Of a stretch of DNA of 64,000 nt, positions 48,047 to 56,783 are shown piece after piece. The position numbers and the translations under genes are program-made. The notes below the pieces were generated by a model, which was not told where the DNA came from, did no database searches, and saw nothing but the letters and a program-made list of their open reading frames with translations. This DNA comes from Silene conica (lineage: Eukaryota; Streptophyta; Magnoliopsida; Caryophyllales; Caryophyllaceae): positions 11,456,614-11,520,613 of the forward strand of contig CM055320.2 of the NCBI GenBank assembly GCA_029255685.2. The letters run 5' to 3'. Position 1 is the stretch's first letter. Each line of letters starts with the position of its first letter.

Positions 48047-48685
48047 GTATGTGTTTCTTGGTTTTTTCTTTCTCTTTTTCGTTTCCTAGCATCCTAATTC
48101 TGTTCTAGGTAGTTTTAGTTTATCTTTTTCAGTTTGTTTTGGCTCCTAATTTCGTTTTTATGCATGTTTGTGTTTTCTTTTTTAGTTTTCTTCTTCCTTT
48201 AGGTTATATAGTCTTAGATCTGTACAATGTGTGTGGTTTTGTGCTGTTAGGGTTAGTATAATTTTCTCTTACAATTTCTATGCCTAATTTCTGCACAATT
48301 TCAAAATCGCGATTCTTTTCTGACACTGTTGTCGGTCGACCGACTCAAAACGGAGGTCGGCCGACCAAACTGCAATTTTCCTGAAATTCGATTTTTGTTT
48401 GGTCGGTCGGTCGACTTAAGTTTGAGGTCGATCGACCGCAGTGATTTTACAGGTATTTTGATTTTTGCTGGTAGTTGGTCGACCGACCTCTCTATGAAGT
48501 CGGCCGACCCTGTTACTATTAAGGAACCCTAAAATTTTCGCGAAAGAGGTCGACCGACCTCTCTATGAAGTCGGCCGACCCAATTACTGTTACAGAGGGT
48601 TCTGGTTCGTGTTTTGTTCCTCTTTTTGTTAAGAAAATGTTTCAATGTTGCACAAGACTTATATTTTATTTATTGAACTTTTCAG
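48047..48685 (+). other. Putative intron before the 3' ORF of D
   Basis: CAAG before GTATGT at 48047 and a pyrimidine-rich stretch ending TTTTCAG at 48685 form a plausible intron. Expression of the post-pol ORF from spliced RNA has been proposed for Athila elements; the exact sites here are inference. The intron holds four dyad modules. Confidence 0.5.
48334..48580. repeat. Four paired dyad modules in the putative intron
   Basis: Pairs 48334-48345/48355-48366, 48405-48416/48426-48437, 48477-48488/48498-48509 and 48548-48559/48569-48580, all 9-nt spacers. The last two share flanks and spacer, so they are a local duplication; pair starts are about 71 nt apart throughout. Confidence 0.95.
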
Positions 48686-48692
48686 ATTCATA

Positions 48693-50123
48693 ATGTCTAG
48701 CCGTGGACAAGGCGGAAAGCGCTCCCGCACTTCCGGAGCAAGCACCTCCCGAGGCCGTGCTCCTAGGTCAAGAGGGTTGACGACACTTGATACGGATAGT
48801 CTACCAAACTATCCGCAAATCATCTTCAACACTCCGGCACAAAAAGCCCGTTTCCTCCATCTTTCCACCTTTTGCTTAGTGGTGGTCACCCGGTTCCTTT
48901 GTGTCCCGACATTGCAAGCTTTGGGGTGTCATGATGATGTGGTGTCCTTGCTCAATGGGACGGGTTTCTCAGGACTTGTCACTATGGATGAGTTCACCTA
49001 TACCCTTCTCACTCTTGAGTTCTTTTCATCCTTTATTTTTGATATTCAAGCTTATAACCCCGGCTATGATAACAAATGCATTTTTTTTCGTTTGTTCAAT
49101 GAAACATTTTCTCTAACTTTGAATGAATTTGCTCAATTTCTAGGCTTATCTTCTGTGGGTCTTACGGGTGACCCCACTGGGTCATACAATGACATGTGGT
49201 CCTGTCTTTCTGATTCCAGCGATAGGAAGAAGAAAAACAGTACCATTCACTTACCCGCCCCCCGTTATTATTTACGTCTTTTGGCCAACACTGTTTTTGG
49301 CCGTAAAGAGTCTCAAAATGTTAAAAACATTGAGCTCTCCATTTTGTCTGGCTATCTTAATGTCAGACGTACGGGTCAGCAGTTTTATAACACTGCGTAT
49401 TTGGTCGCCTCTCACTTTGTGTCGGTGGGCGAGGGAACTTCCTTGACTACTATTGTTTGTGGTGGGCTAGTCACTCGATTGGCCCGCTTTCTTGTTCCTC
49501 AGTTCCCTCGTTATGAGGATGCGATTGACACTCTCTCCCGGTACATGGACATGGCTTATGTCAAGTCCGTGCATTGGGTGGACAGGAAGGATTATTGGAA
49601 GGTAGACACCTACCTCAGTGATCGCATCCCCATCACCATGGCTCCCCCCATGTTGCCCCTTGATAATTTTCAGGGGGAGCCCAGACCACTCCTCCCGTCT
49701 TACCGCCTCCCACTTAGAGGAGGCACCTTTAGAGGCCATAGGGTCCCTGCTCCCGGTGCCCACTTTGATGCACCTGGGACGGGGTACCCAACTGATTTTA
49801 CTGTCCCTCCTAATGTTTATGTTCCTCCTTTTGTTGATGACAGATCTCTCCCACTCATGGTGGCAAACCTTTGCAGGCAGTTCAACCAAAAACAGTTGAA
49901 CGATAGTCTCTACCAGTATCCGGGCTACTCGGAGTATGTTACTCAGGGTAGGCTCCCCACCGGCCCTTGGACTCACCCCACCTGGTACACACCTCAGGCG
50001 GGTGGTCATGGGTACGGTGAAGCTTCAGGCTCTGCCTCGGGAACAGGCATAGGGTCTGATGATGAGGAAGAGGAGGAGGCAGAAGGAGAGGACTCTGGGT
50101 CGGAGTTCGACTCAGAGGACTAG
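48693..50123 (+). CDS. Athila post-pol ORF (476 aa)
   Basis: I chose the ATG at 48693, eight bases after the putative splice acceptor; an in-frame upstream ATG at 48645 would lie in the intron. The protein starts with a basic, arginine/serine/glycine-rich tail (about residues 1-33), has a globular middle with hydrophobic segments (FLHLSTFCLVVVTRFL, TYTLLTLEFFSSFIFD) and ends in a very acidic tail (DDEEEEEAEGEDSG). It resembles the plant retrotransposon ORF-1-like family known from Athila. It sits in the env-like position, but I see no signal peptide or clear envelope features. Its role is unknown. Confidence 0.7.
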   Translation: MSSRGQGGKRSRTSGASTSRGRAPRSRGLTTLDTDSLPNYPQIIFNTPAQKARFLHLSTFCLVVVTRFLCVPTLQALGCHDDVVSLLNGTGFSGLVTMDEFTYTLLTLEFFSSFIFDIQAYNPGYDNKCIFFRLFNETFSLTLNEFAQFLGLSSVGLTGDPTGSYNDMWSCLSDSSDRKKKNSTIHLPAPRYYLRLLANTVFGRKESQNVKNIELSILSGYLNVRRTGQQFYNTAYLVASHFVSVGEGTSLTTIVCGGLVTRLARFLVPQFPRYEDAIDTLSRYMDMAYVKSVHWVDRKDYWKVDTYLSDRIPITMAPPMLPLDNFQGEPRPLLPSYRLPLRGGTFRGHRVPAPGAHFDAPGTGYPTDFTVPPNVYVPPFVDDRSLPLMVANLCRQFNQKQLNDSLYQYPGYSEYVTQGRLPTGPWTHPTWYTPQAGGHGYGEASGSASGTGIGSDDEEEEEAEGEDSGSEFDSED

Positions 50124-51782
50124 GGACGTGCTTAACCTTACCCTCTTTGGGGTTCGGTTTGGGGAGGTCCCTCCGTCTTGTAAGTAGTTTTTTCTTTTAT
50201 TTCCCTTTAGATTTCCAGTTTTTCCCTCCTTCCTCCTTAGACTCCTTTTGTAGTTCTAGTCTTTTTCCTTTTCCTTTCTTTGTTTGTTTCTTTTCTGCCT
50301 ATCCCCATCCCTATGCTGTGGTTGTATGCTGATGAGCACAATGGGAGCATTGTGTGTTTTGGTTTGGGGAGGGTGTTTGCATACTCCTTTGTGAGTCTGC
50401 AATTGTTTAGGTGTCTTTTGTTTTTCATTCCTTTAGGTGTTTTTCTTATTTTCATCCTTTTTCTGTCGCGCGTTCTTTTCTGTCACATGTTGTTTTTTTA
50501 GCTTATAGGTCGAGTCGGAACGGACAAATACGATTTATGCCTCACATATCACTTATTGCCTTGCCTTGCATTTTTCAAAAATTTTCAAACTAGTCTTTTG
50601 CATTATCTACGAGTTTTTGTTGATTTCATGCTAAATTATTAGACTTGACTCTCTTCTTGGCAAGCTACTACATATTCTAAGGATTAGAGCTTAATAAATC
50701 GGTGACATTCATGACCGATTTCATGTAGGTTTGTGAGTAATTTCTCCTCTTGAGGCATGTCATATCAACGTGCATAAGCATGAATTTTGTCTACTTAATA
50801 CCTATATGCATTCGGGTTTGTGGTTTGTTGACACATGTGGTAGAGGTCCCTTTTTCTCATTTTGCCCATAATCCTCACATAGCCAAATTGAATCTTTTAT
50901 CCCAATCGCTACATCCTAAAAATTGCCTACCCTAGCCGAGCTAGTAATGTAGTGATGGGACTGTTTTAGCCATCTTTTGGTTTGTGCTTCGTTGATATAT
51001 CTTGATTTTGTGAGAACGGTGGAAAGAAAAAAAAGAAAAGAAAAAAAAAGAGAAAAAAAATGAAAAAAAAAAGAAAAAAATAATAAGAAATCAAATCAGA
51101 AAAAAAAAACGAGTCTGCCTGTTTTCAAGGGTGGTCGGTCGACCTCAACTCAGGGTCGGTCGACCACGACCATTGAGCAGGATGGTTCTGAAAAAAAGGG
51201 AAGGAAGAAAGAAAGAGAAGGAGAAAATTGAAGAAATTGTGATTTTTGCTCTCAACTTTGAGCATTGGCATGTTTTGAAAAGTAATGGAACTGATCTTAT
51301 AGTATGGATAGATGGTTGTTAGCTCGGTTTAACCCCTCTTACCATAACTTATTTTAACCCTTTCTTACCTTTTGCCTCACAATCCCAAAATTGCCTCGGC
51401 ATGTGTCATGGTTATCTAGTGTGGGAATGCATATGTACGGTTGTAGAGATTTTATTCATGTTAGATTGCAGGCATGTTCTTATGGGCCGCAGATAGGTGA
51501 GAGTCTTTACTTTTATTTATCTTCTTATCTTTCACATATACATTTGACCCTTTGCTTTCATGAGTGTCTCGAGCGTACCGTGAGAGTCCAATTAGAATGA
51601 GTCTTGGAAGGTTGAAAGTTTAGCATATTATTCCAACATGTTCAATTCGTTTTGCTCTTGACATTATGCTTGATCCTATTTTTGAAAGTTGCATTAAATT
51701 GGTTGGGCATGTGTTGTGTTTGGTTGTAAAAAGTGTGAAATCCGTTCCATTAGAAGTTTTCTTTTTCTTTTGAGTCTTAGTG
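50124..51782 (+). other. 3' noncoding region of Athila D
   Basis: About 1.7 kb homologous to the 3' regions of C, F and partly H: the GGTGACATTCATGACC block (about 50700), an A-rich tract (about 51025-51110), one dyad module (51133-51165) and the conserved block at 51457-51505. No gene is seen. Confidence 0.8.
51133..51165. repeat. Paired dyad module, 3' region of D
   Basis: Dyads 51133-51144/51154-51165, both GGTCGGTCGACC, with a 9-nt spacer, just after the A-rich tract as in C. Confidence 0.95.
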
Positions 51783-51819
51783 CTTGCTTGAGGACAAGCA
51801 AGGTTTGGTTTGGGGAGTT
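51783..51819 (+). promoter_or_regulatory. Hairpin and polypurine tract of Athila D
   Basis: Stem CTTGCTTG (51783-51790) with CAAGCAAG (51795-51802), loop AGGA, then GTTTGGTTTGGGGAGTT up to the LTR. Confidence 0.88.
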
Positions 51820-53066
51820 TGATACGTGCCTATTTTATGCATTTTATTTATTCTTTTGGCATGTATTTTCTTATATTTTCGTGACTTTTAGTTGCTATTT
51901 CTCCCGAAACGGTTTACTTTGGCATTTCTATGTTTTAAATGTAGGAATACGCGGAAGTGAGCAAAACTGGACTTTAATCGTCCTCCGGAAGCTGTTTTGA
52001 GCAATAATGCGGAGCAAGGACCCGGATGCACATCCTAGTGTTGTTTACGGGCCCAATTTACGCTGATACGTACAGGAAAGGGTCGACCGACCCACCAAAG
52101 AGGTCGACCGACCAAAGCCCAGAATTCGGAAAGCCCAATATCAACAGAAGAGGTCGACCGACCCAGATTTTAGGTCGATCGACCCAGCGACTGCGCCCGC
52201 GTCTTTTATTTCGTGTTTTACTTGTTTAATCTTGTAATTAGAACTTATTTAAGGAGACCTAAGCACGAAAATTAGGTCAAGCAGCCCAGATTAGAGAAAA
52301 CTCCATAGTTTAGAGAGAATATTTTCCAAGTTTCAATCTTTGTTCTTGAATTCCAATTAAGTTTGTAAGTTTGCTACAATTAATCTTTCCCTTTTAATTA
52401 ATCTTGTTGTTCATCTTATTATTGTTTCTCAACACATGTTTTCCCTTCTATTGTCATCTTTAATTATGTTGATTCCTTTGATGTTCTTGATTCTTGTTAT
52501 TGTTAGTTTCATAGTTAAAATCATGCATAACTAATTCTTGTGATTAGGAATTAGGGGAACCATGGCAAAGACTTGATTTTGATAGTTTAATGATTGAATT
52601 ACCAATCCCCCATTGTTGTTGGTGAACTAATCCTTAAGATTGAAAGATTACTAGGATTAGTTTAACAACAACTTTGGGATTGCTCTATGAACGAAAGTTT
52701 AGTGCTTTTCTAGGAACCCTAAGACCGTAAGGATTGGGTAGAATATTGACCTAAAGGTTTATTCTTTGTTCCTTGGGATTGTTTTATTTGGTTATTTTAC
52801 CTTTCATTGACTTGTTTTAATCATGGGGAACCAAAGTTCCTAATCTCCTTTCAACCTTATTTTCATTCTCTTGTTTATTTTGCTCTTTTAGTTGTTAGTT
52901 CAAATCTTAAATCAAACCCCCCCTTTTTTGGTTACTTGTAATAGACTTTAAATTCGCAAACATAATTAACCTTGTCTCCTTGTGGTTCGACCCTTGACTT
53001 ATCATATCTAGTTTAAGCTGAGGTTTTATAAATCTTATCTTTGGCACCCCTCAACGACGGGTGTCA
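51820..53066 (+). repeat. 3' LTR of Athila D (1,247 bp)
   Basis: It starts TGATACGTGCC and ends GACGGGTGTCA. It holds two dyad modules (52081-52113, 52152-52184) and a TATA-like TATTTAA (52246-52252). It is clearly related to, but not a copy of, the D 5' LTR. The next five bases, GTAAT, belong to the interrupted LTR of copia G. Confidence 0.9.
52081..52184. repeat. Two paired dyad modules, D 3' LTR
   Basis: Pairs 52081-52092/52102-52113 and 52152-52163/52173-52184, both 9-nt spacers, upstream of the TATA-like site. Confidence 0.95.
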
Positions 53067-53169
53067 GTAATTCTTTTCATGTTTTTATTAACTTATGACT
53101 ATAATCACAATTGTATATTTCGTTATAATCCTTCATGTTTTTGGGCGAATACATGTTTTATTCCCCACA
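53067..53169 (+). repeat. 5' LTR remnant of copia G
   Basis: 103 bp matching 62430-62533 at the end of the 3' LTR. The first ~870 bp of this LTR are missing, on the other side of the D insertion. Confidence 0.9.
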
Positions 53170-53171
53170 AG

Positions 53172-53183
53172 TGGTATCAGAGC
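53172..53183 (+). promoter_or_regulatory. Primer binding site, tRNA-iMet (copia G)
   Basis: TGGTATCAGAGC, two bases after the LTR end. Confidence 0.95.
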
Positions 53184-53749
53184 CAAGGTCACGAATTTTT
53201 TACTTTTGTGTTTTTCATAAGGTTTTTAAAAATTGAAAATCGCGTTCTTTCGCCGTGTCGGTCGATCGACCCACTGTTGCGGTCGGTCGACCGACTCCTG
53301 CGTGTGTTTTCTGTTTCGGCAGTTTTCTTTTTGTGAGTAATCGATCTTGTTTTCGATTCTTGATTACATATTGTTAATTAATCGATATTTTTAGCAATAT
53401 GTGAATCTTTGTTGTTGTTTAATTTGATTTACATGTTTTAAATCAAATGTTAAAAACTTGTTTTGATTTTAAAGTGCAGCGATTTGCGTTTTCAGAAACT
53501 CGTTTTTCCAGTTTGGTGGTCGGTCGACCTGGTTGATAGGTCGGTCGACCTTGGTGCTGTTACAGGAAGTCTTTTTAGACTGGCAGATGGTCGGTCGACC
53601 CCGAGGTGAGGTCGGTCGACCACGTCTCTGTAACAGACGTTCTATTTTTCCGAAAATAACTTGTTTTATTTTCCCTTGGCCTTTAGTAATATACTGTATA
53701 CGGAAATAGTATATTATTTTTGTGAAACGGTTCACTCTCGCATGATACA
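53184..53749 (+). other. 5' leader of copia G, first part
   Basis: Noncoding leader collinear with E, containing three paired dyad modules at matching places. It is interrupted by the Helitron at 53750 and resumes at 55567. Confidence 0.85.
53260..53621. repeat. Three paired dyad modules, leader of copia G
   Basis: Pairs 53260-53271/53281-53292, 53518-53529/53539-53550 and 53589-53600/53610-53621, 9-nt spacers. They correspond in number and order to those of E but differ in spacer sequence and dyad centres. Confidence 0.95.
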
Positions 53750-54467
53750 TCTATATATAATATAAAAAGGCTAGACAAAGCATTACATTTCACCATTTCA
53801 CTTTTGAGGAATTCTAGCAAGTCACGTCATCATCATTATTTAAAAAAGAAAAAAAAAACTAATTAATTTACAAGGATTAAATGCATATCATGTTTTTAAA
53901 TACCATAACATCATTATTTAAAAAATAAAATATAAAAAAAGCTAATGAATTTACAAGCATTTAATGCATACCAAGTTTTTAAATAGCATAATAACGAATA
54001 AAGGTTAGACTCTTAATTTTTAATAAATTTAACAACAATTAATAAATCAAAATGCATGCTAAATTTAAAATGTATGTGTTTATTGTTAGAATAAGTTAAT
54101 CCCTAAATAAAAAAAACATCACTTTAAATTTACATCATGCAACTATTTTGTTTTGCTATAAAATTGTATTAAAAGTCTAACCTAAAAACTGTGACATGAC
54201 AAGTTTAATTGTGGCGTGATAACTTTTATTTGACAAGGTAAAAAAAAGTGACATGGATTACCAATTTAAGAAAATTAAAAAATACAGTATAAGTTAAAAA
54301 AATTTAAAAAATAGAAGGCATAAACAAAAAGAAATTATAATTGATCTCCTCTCGTAGTTTACCTTATTTATTTATCCATTATTTTCTTTATTAATGAAAT
54401 GACCTTTTAACTTTCCTTTCATCATTATTATATATATACTCTTTATTTATATACCATACTCTGAACT

Positions 54468-55156
54468 TTATTTTAACTACTAATATAACCAACTAATGCC
54501 CTTATTTGCTTTGAGTAGAATATGTTGTTTTGTTAACTTATTGTAGCATGTTTTAATGGTGTGATTAGGTGAATAAATTAACATAGAAGTAAAAAGAGAA
54601 AAACGGGTTAAAGAAGGGTTAAAAATTTATGGGTTTTTCTACGGCGTCCCCCTGAACTATTCGAGTTTCTAACTTGTACCCTCGCGTTTTTCAAATTACC
54701 AGTTGTACCCTTAAACTCTACTAAGTAGTCCCAAACGTGACCCTTAGTTTCTAAACCGTGAAGTTAAGACGTTAAATGCCTACTTGGCGTGATGATTTGG
54801 AAGTATAAAAAATTGGAGGGAAAATTTCTGAAAAATGGAGGAAAAACGGAGGGAAACCAAAGAAATAGCTACATAGCATTAGTAGTCCAAATCATCACGC
54901 CATGTAGGCATTTAACATCTTAACTTGACGGTTTATAAACTAAGGGCCACGTTTGGGGTTACTTAGTAAAGTTTAAGGGTACAACTGATAATTTGAAAAA
55001 TGCGAGGGTACAAGTTAGAAACTCGAATAGTTCAGGGGTACCCTATAGAAAAATTCACTAATTTAGCAGGTAAAAGGTCATATATTATAATAAAAGCGAA
55101 TGAGAACATTAGTTTGTTATATTGGTAGTTAAAATAAAGTTTGGAGTATTTTGAGC
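54468..55156. repeat. Outer inverted repeat around the foldback
   Basis: About 54468-54522 and 55095-55156 are inverted copies (landmark CTTTATTTTAACTAC), outside the foldback arms. The pair makes a larger imperfect palindrome within the Helitron. Confidence 0.7.
54632..55055. mobile_element. Foldback/MITE with long inverted repeats
   Basis: The two arms (about 54632-54800 and 54885-55055) are imperfect inverted copies of each other over about 170 nt, with a short loop. The tips read TTTTTCTA. There is no coding capacity. A clear target duplication is not visible, so the superfamily (Mutator-like is a guess) is open. Confidence 0.75.
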
Positions 55157-55566
55157 ACGACACCCATAGTTTAGAGTATTCTTATCAATTAATCCTAAAA
55201 ATTTTCATATATATGTCGAAATTAGGAGGTTTTTAACTGCATATGGAGTAGAAAATAAATTTCAATGCAATTTGTTCATATATGGAAGGGTGACTTCTTT
55301 AATGGAGTAGAAAATAAATTTCAATGCAATTTTTAGATGGTCGTTTCAAAACAACCAAGTTATTCACATTTTGGTTTGTCTGTCCTTCTGAATCAAACAT
55401 TGAATTGTATTAAACACTTATTTTAAAATACCGCTCCCTCAGTCGTGTTCGTTTTAAACAAATGATTAAGAGAGAGTGAATACTCCGTATAAGTTATTCA
55501 CAAATTAAACACTTAAACACAGTAAATTATTAATGATCCCGTGATTTTCACGGGCTCCAAAACTAG

Positions 55567-56783
55567 TGTTATTTTAAAACGGTTTAAGATAATGGATTAT
55601 AATTTATTAAGATTAATGTGATTAAAACGGTATAATAACATAATTTTAATCTCGTAAGGTGGTTTGGTAAAAATTTGTTAAACATAATAACGGTATTATG
55701 TCATGAATAAATTTTGTTTTAGTTGATGCATTTTTATTTATCGTCTTGTTGAATGCCTTTGAATGCTTTCTATAACGTATTTAATTTTGCAAATGGTTGT
55801 AACTTAGTGTGGCCTTAGAAGATTGTGTTACCATAATGATGGAACACGGTCTTGTTTGTAATTTTGAGAACTTGTATCTCCGTTTTGGTTTTTGCCATGT
55901 AATTACTTTTGTATTTAAATTAGAATGTAAATAGGATTATATTTGTAATTTAAATTAGTAATTTTGTGAAGACCAAAGACGGAGACCGGATGCTCACTCC
56001 CGCTGCAAAGACCAAGATGGAACATCAAGACAAGCTTCTAGGGTCCAACGGTGGATTCCAAAGTTGTTTTTATGTTTATTTTGGTAGGATAGGCCACACT
56101 AGGACTTTTATTTACGTTTATTGCATTTATTTTATGCTTTCATCGATAATAGTCTGCATCATATTCCGCCTAAAACCAAACCACCTATAACATGCCTGAA
56201 AACTGACTCATGTAGAGGTTACGCGTTAGTTTTCTGTGACAATACAGATGTCACATGTCACATGCAAAGCCATCACTTTATTTCATTCATTCACGTATAT
56301 GCTAGATATTAGTTCACTTAAAATGGATAAATATAAGTTGATGGGGTCTTCCTCATATAACCAAAAATTGAGACTAGACTTTATAAATCAGACTCCCATG
56401 AATCCCTTCTTCGTCGGTAGGCATAATATGACCCCTTCTACGTCGGGTAAGTGGGAACAGATGATTTATTTTATCTTAACATTATGGTCACTAGATACTA
56501 TCTAGCAACTATGATGGACTAATAGCTAGGATTTACGGAAATCTATCGACCAAGAGTTCCAACGGTGGAATTAGCCAAGCTGTAGGCTTATCAATATACG
56601 GAAATTGAGTCTTGGGATCGTTTATATAATTCTTGAGGGAGATCAATTATATAAATGCATGAGTCTACGAGTTTAAATACAATTTAAAATAGACTTAAAT
56701 CACAACGATGAGTTGCTTATATGGTTTTGTTTTTATCTTCATTTCAGTGTAGAACACGATCAATTTAAACTGTTGTATAACAA
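55567..56783 (+). other. 5' leader of copia G, second part
   Basis: The leader resumes here, collinear with E up to the gag start. No gene. Confidence 0.82.

Larger units (their letters stand above)
31863..53066 (+). mobile_element. Athila-type element D, chimeric
   Basis: Order: 5' LTR 31863-31866 plus 40419-42250 (split by copia E), tRNA-Asp primer site, gag, protease, RT, RNase H, integrase, a spliced-type ORF, 3' noncoding region, hairpin and purine tract, 3' LTR 51820-53066. The two LTRs differ in length (1,836 against 1,247 bp) and sequence. The left flank is Athila F (TTGAG), the right flank is the LTR of copia G (GTAAT), so there is no target duplication. The simplest reading is ectopic recombination between two related insertions. 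Coding parts have about half a dozen breaks. Confidence 0.8.
53750..55566 (+). mobile_element. Non-autonomous Helitron (1,817 bp)
   Basis: The element starts TCTATATATAATATAAAAAG after an A and ends CTAG before a T, the Helitron insertion rule. A 6-bp hairpin CCCGTG/CACGGG (55538-55554) lies about 8 nt before CTAG. The leader of E is continuous across the matching site, which proves insertion. There is no Rep-helicase, so it is non-autonomous. It contains internal duplications (53831 and 53909, period 78; 55243 and 55302, period 59) and a foldback element. Confidence 0.9.

Noticed and set aside
48693-50123. Post-pol ORF of D as a true envelope gene
   Set aside because: Position is env-like, but no signal peptide, clear C-terminal membrane anchor or cleavage site is visible; the acidic tail and basic start fit the Athila ORF-1-like family better.
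31863-53066. D as one ordinary insertion with old, diverged LTRs
   Set aside because: LTR lengths and sequences are too different, the flanking five bases disagree, and the flanks belong to two unrelated elements.
54632-55055. Assignment of the foldback to the Mutator superfamily
   Set aside because: The long arms are suggestive, but I could not find a convincing 9-bp target duplication, so the superfamily is left open.
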